Source: Dryas octopetala
Taxonomy: Eukaryota > Streptophyta > Magnoliopsida > Rosales > Rosaceae
Assembly (NCBI GenBank): GCA_963921425.1
Contig: OY992834.1
Span: 8,043,271 to 8,107,270, forward strand
Length of the DNA: 64,000 nt
Direction: 5' to 3'
Positions 24,311 through 36,628 of this stretch are shown piece after piece. Below the pieces are notes generated by a model. The model ran no database searches. It was not told the DNA's origin and worked only from the letters and a program-made list of their open reading frames with translations. Made by a program: the position numbers and the translations under genes. The first letter of the stretch is position 1; the number at the start of each line of letters is the position of its first letter.

Positions 24311-27300
24311 TCAGGTTTCAGATCTATGCTCAGAATCCATGCTAACTCCCCCTTCACACTCTAACGAAGCAGTATGAAGCTTGCATCGATTCATCTTCTG
24401 TACTTCGTCACTTGAATATATAAATATCTTCTTCACCAACTTACAGAAGTCTCTGCATTTGGAAAAAGTTTAATATTCTCGTAACCCAGTTCATTTTGAA
24501 TTGGAAATAAAATAGTTCAGTACACTAAATCTTTAAGTTACTTACTGCCACTGATCGTCGCCCAGCAGCATCATGTCATTTTCATCATCAGTAAACACAA
24601 CTGCCCATTTGTTCTGTGGATGAAGCTCTCCTTTGATCTCAAACATTTTCTCGAGCTCATCTATCAGATGATCATACCCTTTCAATGCAGTCAAGTCCAC
24701 AGCACGACCAACAGCAACCCCTTGCATTTGCACCTTGGCAACAGACAATAAAATCTACTCATCAGAAACAACTGATTTTAAGTAGTGGTGTGATTCAAAT
24801 AGAACCAGCAATACTGCACATTTTACCTTAGTACGAGTTCTTGTTGAAAGAGTTGATCCCTGCTTGCCCTGTGTGTCCTTCGGTGAAGCCTCTGTTATAA
24901 ATTGCTTCTGATCCTTTGAGAGCTTTGAAACAACCAGATCCTCATCAACTTCAGATGCAGAAGCTGGAATGGGTCCTTTGGCACCACAGGCGTTTGCTGC
25001 CAACACTGGCTCTCTCTCTGGGGGAGCGGCAGTTTTAAAGTTGCTTGTCAAATTATATCCGAACAACCAAAAATCTGAAGTATCAGACTTTTTCCCTTTT
25101 TCCACCTGGTCATGTATTGGGCCATTGCTTGGCTTTGATGGAATAGGGAAGGCAAAGCTAGAGATCCCCGTAGTAACATTTTTGTTGTCCTCCTTTGAGT
25201 CTGGAAAAAGGCTTAAAGAGACGTTCACATGTGGAGAAGAAGGCTGAATACCGTCTGAGCAGACTCTTGGGCTAGAGTAGCTGCTGCTATTGCTTTCTTT
25301 CGGCCTCAGAGGCCAGACAACCTGGCTACCAGAGCTTTGGACTTCAGCAACACCTAATTGGGTTAACTCCACAGACTGGGCTGAGTTCTTATACCAGAAA
25401 GCTGAATTGGTGGTGATTTCTACATTGCAATTAGCACATAGAAGTCAAGACACTCAGACCCACCAAATGTTCTGAAAAAATATAAAAACAAATAGAAATT
25501 ACTCTTTGAAATAATTTCTCATACCAGATGAAGCAATTTCAACAGGCCGGGGCCTTTTGCTCTTTACCACTGGTTGAGCAAGATTTAGAGGAACAGAAGC
25601 TACAAAAGGCTCTATCTCCCAAGGAGAAACCCTCTCTGGCCTTTGAACTGCAGCATGTTCATCCCATTGAATCTGCATATGAAAAATAGATACATAAAAG
25701 AGAACAAATAAATCGCTCAGCATTCGAACAAGTAACTCAATAACATCTTAACCTTCAATGACCGCCATTTAGATTCAGACCACTGAGGAGATAAATCCCC
25801 AACCCCTACTATAGTGCCTGTGAACCTGACCAATTAAATTATGCAGAAATTTAAAATCAAGTTGAGTATAAAGAAAACATTAATCACCAAAATTCATTAC
25901 GAACACCTTCTTTCAGGAGAGTCTTCTCCCTCAAATCTCATCTTGAAGCGCATCCCAACAGAAAACTTATTGTTAATGGCCTCCAGATACTTGTTTAAGC
26001 CAATAATGAACTGGCTTGTCCTGAACAAAAAACAAGAAAAGGTGCTAGAATATATAATTTCCAATTACAGACAACTCTTAAAGTACATACAAAATGAAAA
26101 CATCCCCCAGACCTTGGCTTGTAATAAACAACAAAGAGAGTTCGGGTCATAACAGCATGAGAAGCGGTTGCAAGCACTCCAAGATGCATGCTCTGGCTTG
26201 ATATCACTGATGAAGGCATGTGACTCTGTTGACGAGCAAGACGCCGAACCCCAACCCTTAACTCCCCATTATCACCCCTACAAACAGGTTTTAACAAAAA
26301 ACTAAGCTACCACACGATGCATGTACCTTAATCATAACAACAAAATGCCTTAAATACTTCAAGTGTGTACCTCAAAAACACAAAAGCATCGCCAGCAACC
26401 AATCTTTTGGAAGTGACGAATGTACTCCATCCTGTGGTAAGTAAATGCCTCCGGGGTTGACCTGACATTCAAAATTAAATTGAAACGTAAGTCCAGCAAC
26501 CAAACACAAATACAGAATAGTTCGTAGCCTTCAACATATCTAATAATGCTAGCTGTGCTTCCTGTTACTTTATTTCAGAATAAAAAATAATTTAACTTCT
26601 ACAATAAATAAAACCCCATATTTGCATTCAATCACAAAGCAAACTTTCAGTTGCACAAGGGGTACCTCTAAAGATATGCTTAAGTTTCCACTCATACCCA
26701 TGAAGATCTTTGGCAACCAATTCCTGAGTTGGAGTTGCTTGGTTCATGTCCTAACAAAATTAAATACAGAGTGCATATGAAAATAAAATAAAATGAAAGA
26801 GAAGAAAAGGGAAACGCATGGAAATAAGAGTAAATACCAATGGAGGTAAGCACTCAGTGGCATGCTTTCGAAGAACTGAGAATCCTCCATGTGTGCTTGT
26901 ATCAGAAGCTGTCAAAATCTTGCAAAACCAATGAACAGTTGGCTTTGGAGTCTCGCTTGGGCACGGATCAGGACTTGTAGGTTCACTTTGCTGTAATACC
27001 AGCCCAAGATAGAAGAAGAAGAAGAAGAAGAAGAAGAAAGGGGGATTTAATAAAAGAAAAAAAAAAAAAAAAACTTTGGAAATTAGATATTGTATGCACT
27101 TTTTGGTTGCTGTGGAAATTTTGGGAAAGAGAATTAAAATAATGTAAAATTTCCCGTATTTATGTCCAAAGGTATTAAAAAGATTAACTCAACTTATTTT
27201 AACTTTTAATTGACTTTAACATTTGTTCCTGGAACCAAAACATTCACAAAATTTTGTATTCTTCTCTTCCTTTTTTCTTAGCAACCAAACAGACCAAGTT

Positions 27301-28208
27301 GAAACCAAAAAAAAAAAAAAAAGAGAAACATGTATCTCACATCTGCTTCTGGCTGTAAAGTGATCTGCGCATAAACCTCATCTGTTTCTTGTTCTGCCTA
27401 TAAGTTCAACAAAAAATTTTAATTTCAGTAAACCAATTTTCCAGATAGCAAAATACCAAAAATAAAATTGCTCAAAACCATAAATTTACATGGAAACTAC
27501 TATCTGAAAATGGAATACCAGTAATTCAATATGAACAACGCGACACAGGATCTTAGAAGGAAGATTAAAGTGAGGGATTTGTTGATTCAGTTCCTGATTT
27601 GTTGATGCTTCCAACTGCAAAACCCAACAATTTTCAGAAACCCAGAAAAGAAAAACAAGTTCAAAAAAGAAAAAACGGATTTTGATCCCATTAGAAAACA
27701 ATGAAAGCAAGAACAGTATTTTGAAAGGAGTGTACTTGTTCCATATGACCCTGAGGGAAGTAGAACACTCTCTCTCCAGGCCTAGGCACATCCACCAGAG
27801 GCCCTGCGCATAGCTTCCATAGCTCTGTAAACAGATCACCACCTCCATAACCTATCAGACAAAATGTATAGCATAAAAATTACAAATAATAAGAAATAAA
27901 TACATGGGTCTACACTAATGCTGTGTTTGGTTTCTGAGAAAAACCCAAAAAGAATAAGCAAGCAAGCTAAAATGATCAAAATTGTCAAAGTTTGCAAGCT
28001 GAAATATCAGAATCTTCCTCCTCCACTGAGACATAAGCAACTATTAAGCAAATTAGAAACCTCAGTACCCAAAACCACAAAAGTGCAGAACCTTTAAAAC
28101 ATTTCCATTTCTTTTTTCTTATCCAAACTCTGCTCAACTTACCAAGCAGACCAACCCACCTGTTTCCGCACGAGGAATCAAGGAGGAGTCACACTCAAGG
28201 TGCGCCAT
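24311..28208 (-). CDS. Class-B auxin response factor (ARF11/ARF18/ARF9-like)
   Basis: Fourteen exons, in gene order: 28208-28160, 27851-27736, 27614-27519, 27397-27341, 26990-26838, 26750-26666, 26461-26371, 26277-26113, 26020-25907, 25825-25753, 25672-25525, 25419-24827, 24733-24546, 24452-24311. All junctions keep phase and give 689 aa, usual for the family (about 600-690). Domains: N-terminal [20 protein letters not shown], plant B3 DNA-binding domain about 127-229 ([40 protein letters not shown]), ARF ancillary domain about 254-336 ([20 protein letters not shown]), Ser/Pro-rich middle region without long Gln runs (repressor type), and a C-terminal PB1 domain from about 577 ([14 protein letters not shown], then [14 protein letters not shown] split from the last exon). 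It binds AuxRE (TGTCTC-type) promoters in the nucleus and dimerises with Aux/IAA and ARF partners. The neighbouring exportin-2 and complex I-like genes point to ARF11 (At2g46530) as counterpart. The usual RLFG repression motif appears as WLFG (see findings). Confidence 0.95.
27011..27039. repeat. (GAA)n microsatellite in an ARF intron
   Basis: About nine AGA/GAA units in the intron between the ARF exons at 27341-27397 and 26838-26990. A run of about 18 A follows at 27056. Confidence 0.95.
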
Positions 28209-28557
28209 TGAAAGCTGAGAAACCAACCAACCCAGAAACGACGTGCCGTACAAGAGCAGAGCAACAACCACAACTCACCCAACCCCAAGAGTAGTAGTAC
28301 TGAAACACAAAGCAAATAAATGCTCAAACAGCAGGCTCCTCTAGTCCTCTGCCTCTTCCCGCACTATGGGTAATACCCATAATAGCCTACCCCATTTACG
28401 AACAAGAAGACCCAGAAGAGCGAAAAGGCTAAACAGACAGGACGGTTATGCAAGCAGGCCATAATTACTAGTGGCTCGTACTAGCTAGTTTTTTATTTCT
28501 CTCTCCTTTTTCTCTCTTTTGGGTCTGTAACGACTGTGATTTTTAATACCTCGGTGG

Positions 28558-28558
<1 letters not shown>

Positions 28559-28598
<40 letters not shown>
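28559..28598 (-). promoter_or_regulatory. (GA)n tract upstream of the ARF gene
   Basis: Forty bases of CT on + (GA on the gene strand), about 350 bp before the ARF start codon, with a second short CT run near 28690. GA tracts in plant leaders and promoters are known binding sites for BPC/GAGA-binding proteins. That role here is inference; the tract may simply be a microsatellite. Confidence 0.5.
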
Positions 28599-28602
<4 letters not shown>

Positions 28603-28699
28603 CTGTTTCAGTTACAAACCCGCTTTTTGCTTTGTCTTCTCGGCAACCAAAACAGCTTCCTTTTTTGGTTCCTTTGTGCTTGTGAAGCTCTCTCTCTCT

Positions 28700-29940
28700 A
28701 GAGACTCTTTGTACTGGGTTTTCTTGACCTGAATCGACGTTACCAAATCCCCAAAACTACTTTCTTTTTTCTCTTTTTTTCTCATCATATTATAATTGGA
28801 AATGCTTAAAAGGCCAAATTATTTTCCAATTCTCTTATAATTGGGTGGGAGCGGAATCTATTATAGCCCCCTTTTTTTTTTTTTTTTTTTTTCTAATTCT
28901 CTTATAATTGAGTGGGATCTATAATATTATAAAGAGTGAATTAGAAAAATAAATAATAGTTTAATTGTACTCGCTAACATTTTCTGAATTCCCATTAAGT
29001 TTAGTGCTTAGTCATTGAGTTTAGCTCACATCCTATTACAGTGATGCAGTCTCTACAGTGATGGTACATGGTAGGTGACTGATCATCGCACTGAAGGTTT
29101 GGAGTCTGGACCTTACAAATTTTTTTGTACACAAAAAACAACTAAAATCAATTCAACTCTAGACCTTTACTTATCAGCCTACAAAAGGGGGAAAAATTAC
29201 TCTATCCCAATAATTGGGACCACCCCACTGTTTGTGTGAGATTTTAGAACTCCAAAATTAATTATTCGTAAAGAGAAATTTTTGCATAATAACTAATTAC
29301 TGATTTGTGTGTAATAATGTGCTATAAAATGTGTGTTGTACACTTTTATTGTGTGCAAGAAATCCTGCCCAATAATAAAATAAGAAAAGAAAAAATATAG
29401 GCATTTTGGCAAAAAGAAAAATCTGTAGAATAATCATAACAAGTAGGGCCAAGTGATAATTTTAAACACAATACCATAACACAACTCGAAAATAACATGA
29501 AATAAATGGGTACTTGAATATAAACGTGTTTGTGTCGAAATTGTGTCAACCCACTACATGTAATATTGTAATTGTGTTCGTGTTAAAATTGTGTCAACCC
29601 ACCTAACCCGAAAGTAATACGAATTGGAACATTTAATAATCAGGTTGTTTTGACATGTTGACACAATTATAACGTATTACCTATTTAATATGGTTATATC
29701 TTATGCTCGCTCGTAGAAACTCGTCAATATTTCTTTTGGTCTTTGGATCTTTTTTCGTAGGCTTTTTACTTCATAAATGCCTCTTTATTGTATCAGACTC
29801 ATTCTATTGAGGTATGACCTTGTTGGGGCCCACATGAGTCGTTTTGTATTGATCCGAACCACATATGTTGTCACTGAGATGATGGGCTGGTCCTTCATTT
29901 TATCATGTAGTATTGTTAGAATTTGGATCGTTTCTACACA
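28700..29940. other. Intergenic, ARF upstream region and repeat flank
   Basis: AT-rich, no gene supported. The part 29440-29700 (phrases such as TTGTGTCAACCCAC, GTGTTCGTGTTAAAATTGTG) resembles internal sequence of the hAT-like element at 31869-32373, probably an older relative. From about 29700 the sequence begins a segment that is duplicated at about 31170. Confidence 0.5.
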
Positions 29941-29947
29941 CTTGTGG

Positions 29948-30206
29948 CACGTGTAAGGCATGCGTCGATGCTAATGACACGTGTAATAGATGCATTGATG
30001 TTAATGATAAGGCATGCGTTGATGTTAACGTCACATGTAAGGCATAAGTCGATGCTAACAACACGTGTAAGGCATGCGCAAATGATAACGGCACATGTAA
30101 GGCATGTGCCGATGGCACGTGTAAGGCATGTGCCGATTCCAACAACACATGTAAGACATGCGTTGATGCTAACGACATGTTTAAGGTATGCACAAATGCT
30201 TATGTA
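29948..30206. repeat. 30-bp minisatellite with CACGTG cores, about 8-9 copies
   Basis: The core CACGTGTAAGGCATGCG (or CACATGTAAGGCATG) recurs at 29948, 29978, 30032, 30062, 30092, 30116, 30146 and 30176. Spacing is 30 bp, except one 24-bp step and one diverged unit near 30005. Unit bodies read GATGCTAACGA or similar. Because 30 and 24 are multiples of three, frames stay open on both strands; I regard these as repeat artefacts, not genes. Confidence 0.9.
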
Positions 30207-30940
30207 AGTACATTTTCTTTTCTTTTCATAACGGGCCATATTTAACTTGAATTAGTGACTCATTAAGGTAATATAATTGTATCAATATTTGTTCTTACTC
30301 TATGATAACAAATTATCCAATCATCATATATGCAAAGAGGGAATACTTGTACGAATCATATGTCCTTTTCAAATTTCTAAATGAGGTAACCTTATGATTT
30401 TGATGCTTTGTAGCTTCATAAAATACATAATACAAGCTCAAAAAAAAAAAAATACATAATACGTGCATGCATATGGTTGATCCTAAGAGTAGAGAGAACA
30501 AAAATATAATATGTGAAATTAACGATTGTGCTTGATTTCTTTATTTTGTGTTGGGAGAATCTCTTTTTTATAAGAATATAATTATAATGAGGAAAGGCCA
30601 AAAATGATGTAACCTGCAAAATTGTAAAACCATGTCATTGATTTGCAATAAAAGAGAAGAATGGAGTTAAGCTTTCAATGACCTCATTAACATGGATATC
30701 AACTCGACTCTTTTAGTATGAAATGTTCACTTCTTAATTTTGAACATCACATTAAGAAATAGATAAAAAAGAAGCTATAAGCCTATAATCAAGTAGAAAA
30801 TATTTTAGTATCCAATTCAGAAAGCTAAGTAATTGATATTCTTTTTAGTAGTGTTACTTGTACTTCATTATTAGATTTTTGTGTATTAATGGATTTCATG
30901 TGTGCAGCTCAAAGTAAAGGGCTAAAAAAGTCTATTATTG

Positions 30941-31105
30941 CGTGCTTGTGGCACGTGTAAGAAACGTGCTTGTGGCATGTGTGTGGCACATGTAATGCAT
31001 GCATGCATGCATGCGCCAATGCTAGCACGTGCTTGTGACATGTGTAAGGCATACGCCAATGCGAACATGTGCTTATAGCACGTGCAACGCATGTGCCGTT
31101 GCCTC
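30941..31105. repeat. Second minisatellite block of the same family
   Basis: Contains CTTGTGGCACGTGTAAG, CTTGTGGCATGTGTG, a (GCAT)n stretch at about 30997-31014, CTTGTGACATGTGTAAGGCA and CTTATAGCACGTGCAACGCA. Units are longer and less regular than in the 29948 block but share the (T/C)GTGGCACGTGTAAGGCATG core. Confidence 0.75.
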
Positions 31106-31340
31106 TTGACAACTTCTATTCCTTTTTGTCGTATTTTTCTATGTTCACGTCATGTTACGCAATTATATTGGCTCATAGAAACCTGACAAAAATATTTTCC
31201 TTTTCAATGTTTCTTCTGGTTATTGAATTGTCGTTACCTAAAAATTGCCTCTTTATTACACATGTTGCCACTGAAATAATGGGACCCTTTAATTCATCTT
31301 GTAGTATTTTGTTAGGATTTGAAATTTGCGTGCTTGTGGC

Positions 31341-31800
31341 CAGTGGTGTAGCCAGAAATTGATCAAATTGAGGGCATGATAACAATAGAAAATTTTCTCA
31401 TTCCCACTATAATCCAATAGAAAATTTTACAACTGTTGTATCTACTTATCTTAACTTCTTGATGATAATTGTTTTGAGAGCCAACTATAGTTAATAAAAA
31501 GATATTTGCAATTTTATGCCATCTTCATTTATTTAGCAGATATAAAATAAGTATTCAAATAAGAAACCAATTAAACTAATCCAAATAAACAAACACAACA
31601 AGCCAATAGCAAAAGCACACATAGAAACTAAAATAACACACTATTTATATTTAAATAAGAAACTTATCTTCTAATGTTCATAAAAAATAATTTTTTTTTG
31701 TCTAAAATGATAATGGGGTCAGACCCAAAATTGTAGGAGTGAAACAACCTAACTATTGGGGTTATATGACCCCAATGCCCCCATTGTGGCTCTGCTACTG
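31341..31800. mobile_element. hAT-like non-autonomous element, 460 bp, perfect 8-bp TSD
   Basis: Flanked by a perfect 8-bp duplication CTTGTGGC at 31333-31340 and 31801-31808. The ends are inverted: CAGTGGTGTAGCCAGAAAT at the left, and the complement of the right end reads CAGTAGCAGAGCCACAATG. The interior is AT-rich with no transposase frame. It sits inside a minisatellite unit that would read GTGCTTGTGGCATGTGTAAG when the element is removed. Eight-base TSDs and CAG...CTG ends fit the hAT superfamily. Confidence 0.8.
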
Positions 31801-31868
31801 CTTGTGGCATGTGTAAGGCATGCGCTTGCTAACGCAAGTACATTTTATTTTCTTATAGTAATAAGTGC

Positions 31869-32373
31869 TAGAGGTATCAAATAGGTCGTGGATCCAGCCC
31901 ATTTAATTTGGACCTACTTGTATTTCATGTTGGCACATTTAATAATCGTATTGTGTTTCTTTCAACTCAAATAGGTAAAACCTAAACCTGACACAGTTCG
32001 TGACCCATTTATACTCGTGCTATGTTCATTTCCCCTTGCCTTAAATGAACCCTTTTTTTTTTTTTTTATGGTTTTAGAGTTTGAAATTTATATTTTGTTC
32101 TTTCTTAATATTAACGTAATTTGATCAAATATTTGAATTTGTTTTTGTAGGAAAACTTTTAAAAAAGGAAAAAATTATATTAAACGAATCGTGCATAAAC
32201 TCGAGCTAATTTCATGCTCGTGTTCGAGCCTAATCCCTGTCGTGTTTGTGTTGTGTCATAATTGATGAACTAAAAATTTTGGTTTAGCTTTGTGTCGTGT
32301 TTGCGCCAACTTAACTTATTTTGTACTGGTATTATGTCGTGCTTTTATTGACCCAATTCGTTTGACACTTCTG
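31869..32373. mobile_element. hAT-like non-autonomous element, 505 bp
   Basis: Left end TAGAGGTATCAAATAGGTCG. The right end, read on the opposite strand, is CAGAAGTGTCAAACGAATTG. Flanks ATAAGTGC (31861-31868) and ATAAGAGC (32374-32381) match in 7 of 8 positions. The related undisturbed sequence at about 30220-30245 lacks the insert. No coding capacity. Confidence 0.65.
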
Positions 32374-33339
32374 ATAAGAGCCATTTCAAACTCGAATTAA
32401 TGACTTATTAAAATAATATAATTGTTTTTTTTTAGAGAAAAAATAATATAATTGTTAAATGATAACAAATTATCATATACTGTAATAGTAATGCTCGTAA
32501 TATATTTGTTTCTTACCCTGTGATAACAAATTATCTTATCATAATATATGTAAAGAAGGTTATATCCGTAACATTCTCTATTCAAGTTCTTATTACCAAA
32601 GTTAACTAATTAATGACCATTATGATCTGTTTCGTGGTCCTATTCCCCAAGATAAAATAATAAATAAAATAAACAAAAACTCGTTATTGGGGCATGTCAC
32701 ATGGAAGAGTCTCTCCGTTATGTGGTCCAACCACACACGTCATAATGCCCAGCTCATTAAGCTTGGCCACGTGTTATGGTCATTTCCATACCCACGTGTC
32801 ATGAGCCCACTAGTTTTTCCTCTCCAATGCAGGACATTCTATTTCTCAGTCATTGAACAAACTAACAAAGTAGCAACTCAACAAATTTTAGAAAAATTTA
32901 AAATAAAAAAATCATAGAGAATAGAAATTAAATAAAATGGACAATAGTTCTTCTCACAGAGTTCTTAACATTTTGTTGCTCAATAAATTACAATCGCGAG
33001 GGCTAATATTTTAGACACTCGGATTTAATTAGGGAAAAGTGGCACTTTGATTCTTTTTTATGATAAATCCCAAGAAAAGAAAGAAGAAAAAGAATGCTAA
33101 CTATTAAGATTAATTTTCTAAACTTGTTGGACAAGATATGGGTCAGCTAATTTTCTCCATACATTTTTTTTTTCAGCAACTCAATACATCTATAACGGCC
33201 AATCAATCCGAACCATCACCTAACCACACTAGTAAATTTGAAGAAGACAACGCAAACCTCGCATCCATTCATGTGTTGGACATGGACAATTACAGGATTT
33301 AAACTGATAAGAAATGTCATTTGATTACGCACATAGCAT

Positions 33340-33425
33340 ACGAGAATCCAACTATGCATACACAGTAAACGAGAATCCAACTATGCGTTCACCAGAAACG
33401 AGAATTCAATTGTGCATTCATAATC
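33340..33425. repeat. 29-bp tandem repeat, 3 copies
   Basis: Starts at 33340, 33369 and 33398 with the unit ACGAGAATCCAACTATGC followed by an 11-bp variable part. The third copy is diverged (ACGAGAATTCAATTGTGC). Confidence 0.85.
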
Positions 33426-34651
33426 TATTTACTCTAATGCATAAAGACAAAGGTTTTTCAATTTTTCTTTTGGTGAGAAAATACAAACATTAACGCCAAC
33501 AATCTCTAAAACAACTGAGTCCAAAACACGAAAAAATATAAATAAGATATAATTTTTATTAAAATTGGAGTGTTATCTTAAATTTTAATTTTAACCATGT
33601 GATTTATATAATCACATATACATTATTATTAATTGTAGGAAGACTAATAAACACAATTAGAGCTTGAAAGTTGGGACTTGAAGTAAGTAAACTAGATTCT
33701 AGAATGAGCGTGGTTCACTGGTTCTCATGCCATGGAAACAAAATTTAATTAGCAATATTTGTTTCCTAATCATCTCATTCGTAAATTAATTTACGTGTTA
33801 ATTAACTTGCACAATTGAATTAAGAAATAATTAAGCTTGGGTCCTTTAAAAAAAAGTTTTTAGATGGAGACCGAGAGTGTTTTAAAATTTATAAAAAAAA
33901 ATTTTTAATTCATAATAAAGTTCTTCCTCAATTTAAAGGGTATTTCCCCTCTTAGGGTGTAGAGTAGGCTTTGTTAAAACCTAACAAAAAACTGTCAAAG
34001 AAGAAAAATAAAAGGACTTGATTAAAAATTCTAAATCACTACCGGTTTTAGTCTAAGAAAGACTCATAAAATGAACTGAATTCTAAGTATTCCTTGAATT
34101 AATGTGTATACACATGCATGCAACATGCACGCATGTGATTTCCGTTTTTTTTCTTGCCTTTGACCAGACATACATGGGGAGCTAAGGGGAGTGGAGCTGT
34201 GGAGGGAATAATCACGATTTGTTTCTTAATTATCAATTTTTTTTTACTTTATTAATTGTAATTTTGAAGTTTAATGAGAACCATTACTTCCAAAGCAACC
34301 ACTAACCATGTTCAAAATATTATTCTGTTGTATATGAGCACACGGCCGATAATGATTTCTCTAAATATATTAAGAAAAGCTTTTGCGGTGGAGTGGGATC
34401 CAATTTATAGTCTATGCTCTATGCTATGGTTAATTATATATATAGCACCAAATTAATGACTCTCTACTATGCTATCAAATAATGGGGCCTTATAATTCCA
34501 GTGACTCTCACAGTCTCACCTTCTTCTGCCCCCAATAAAACAAAAGAAAATTAATGTGAACAAGAAAACATTCCTTAAAATTAAAATTCATCTTTCACAT
34601 ATTATTTAGAAAATAGAGAGGGACTTACATGTCCCCGGATACCAACTGTGG

Positions 34652-34653
<2 letters not shown>

Positions 34654-34705
<52 letters not shown>
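34654..34705. repeat. (CT)n microsatellite
   Basis: About 52 bp of pure CT followed by a pyrimidine-rich tail to 34728. No gene is nearby that would make it a leader or intron element. Confidence 0.95.
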
Positions 34706-34710
<5 letters not shown>

Positions 34711-36628
34711 CTTCTCTCTTTCTCTCTTTGCAGTTACACAAGTCTGCCCCTATTACAAGGGCAAGCAAGTTATTCTCTAAAAAATAAAACCAAAAGGAAC
34801 ACTATATATATAAATTATATTATACCCATTTATATTACCCTTTCTTCCATTTTTTTTGGGGGCCATTTGATCAAACATTAAAAGCTTTGTTTCTTAGTTT
34901 TTAGGAGATGAATGTGGCAAATGAATGTGAATCATGGACTCATGGGTATGCATCTTGGGTGGATAAGGCTTGTTTGGTTTACCTCCTTTCAAAGAACAAT
35001 TAGATGATAATGAGGGGGTATGTTTTAAGAACCAGCTTTAAATTAAGCTACTGATCGAGGATGAGGATTTGATTCTTGCTTTGCATCTTTTCAAACATTA
35101 AGCAAGCTTTTTGACTAATAACCTTTCCTTAGCTCCTCGATCCCCATTAGCCAAAAAATAAATAAACAAACAAACTTTGACACTTGAAGTAGAACAAAGG
35201 CTAGTAGCTAACAATTGGGTTATGCCCCTAATTATTTGAGACTCCATGGTCTTAGAATATCAATATTTTGATTAATTAATGGCTATATATTTTAAGCTTA
35301 AAATGACTCCTGCCACCTCTTAAGGGTTAAGATCTAATTAATATTACTTATAATTACTCCAATAAAAGTAATAAATAAAGTGGAATTAACCTTATCGTAT
35401 AATCTTATCCATCTGATCTGTAGATTCCATTAGGATTGGAGATTAGATCCCTCAAATTGACAAAAAAATAAATAAATAAATAAAACATGGATCATTTGGT
35501 GACAAATGCTAAGAAGGATTGGCTTCTTTTGTCGTCTTGACCTGACCTAAGCATCTCCTTTGCTTCTATTTCTCACAATTTCTTTTTTATAAAAGATTTG
35601 GTATCTTGGGCAGAATCTTCTGAATTGTTCCCATTACTTTGGGTTGAAAAAAATAAGTAAATAAATAAATTAATCTGTTCTCATATGGCATGCTAAAGTT
35701 AAATGGTAGCTAGCTAAAAATTGTTAGAGAGAGGGAGAGAGAGAGGGTGTGTGCCCTCCTTGTGTGACATTAAATATTGTGAAAATACATGATTGGTGGG
35801 GCTATTGATTTTGAATACAAACCCCATGTGGAGACCAATTCTGTTTGTGTTTCTTGGCTACCCTAAACCTTAACACATTATGAGGCACTCAGAGTACTCT
35901 TAAGGCTCGGGGTACCTAGTCCTTTACTTTTTAAAAAATCCTCCACCTACATTTTAGTCCTTTGATGTAGGGTACCCTACATAAAATAATTAGGACCAGA
36001 AACTAAGGTTGGTTAACTTAATCTGGGTGCTTGATAAATTTTAAAAGAGAAAATAAGCATTTGAGGTGAAAATTCATGTTAAAACCTGCGACAACAATCA
36101 TGATCAACTGAACTGTGGTGGAGTTTCTTTGCCGTTCACATCATTTGATTTGGTATGCTTTAAATTCGACCAAGGATTTTGGCGATGAATTTTGTAATAT
36201 TTATGTTGTTAAGTACAAAAACCTTTGCAAATAAAAATGAATGTAAATTAGTTTCGGGCATATTTAACATACAAATATTGATAAATTAATTAAAACTCAA
36301 TCTTGTTAAAAGAGATTTTAAGTTTGAATATCTCCTTCTTAAAGAAAAATAATATTGATAAAGAGCAAAAGTTTGAGTTCAAATAATAATACTACATATA
36401 GCTAGAACTTTAAATTAATGATAGAAATTTGAATATTTAATAATAAAATAAAAATTAAATATATAATAGAAACTTGCAATTTTTAAATAATCATTTTTAT
36501 TCAATTAGCAAGCTATGAAAAAAATTCTATCCGCACCATTAACATCACATCTAATTTCAACTTTATTAACTCTTTTTACAAGTAAAACCAATAATGTATG
36601 AGTAATATTATGCAGAGTTTAAGAAAAA

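Larger units (their letters stand above)
31170..32560. repeat. Diverged duplicate of 29706-30345, expanded by two insertions
   Basis: Phrases match in order: GCTCATAGAAACCTGACAA versus GCTCGTAGAAACTCGTCAA; CATCTTGTAGTATTTTGTTA versus TATCATGTAGTATTGTTAGA; AGTACATTTTATTTTCTTAT versus AGTACATTTTCTTTTCTTTT; GTGATAACAAATTATCTTAT versus ATGATAACAAATTATCCAAT. The copy carries only a short minisatellite and is interrupted by the two hAT-like elements. Confidence 0.7.
32600..36628. other. Intergenic, AT-rich, no gene found
   Basis: Contains a cluster of ACGTG cores at 32680-32815 (GGCCACGTGTTATGG, CCCACGTGTCATGAG), a 29-bp tandem repeat at 33340-33425, a CT microsatellite at 34654-34705 and AAAT-type simple repeats near 35470 and 35660. 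I see no exon set or RNA gene. Confidence 0.6.

Noticed and set aside
29903-30239. Overlapping open frames of 94-101 codons on both strands
   Set aside because: They arise from a 30-bp (multiple of three) minisatellite; the residues are simple repeats such as ALHVxxASTHALHV with no family match.
30997-31014. (GCAT)n run considered as a possible CRISPR-like or regulatory repeat
   Set aside because: A simple 4-bp microsatellite inside the minisatellite; no spacer-repeat structure, and the genome is a plant's.
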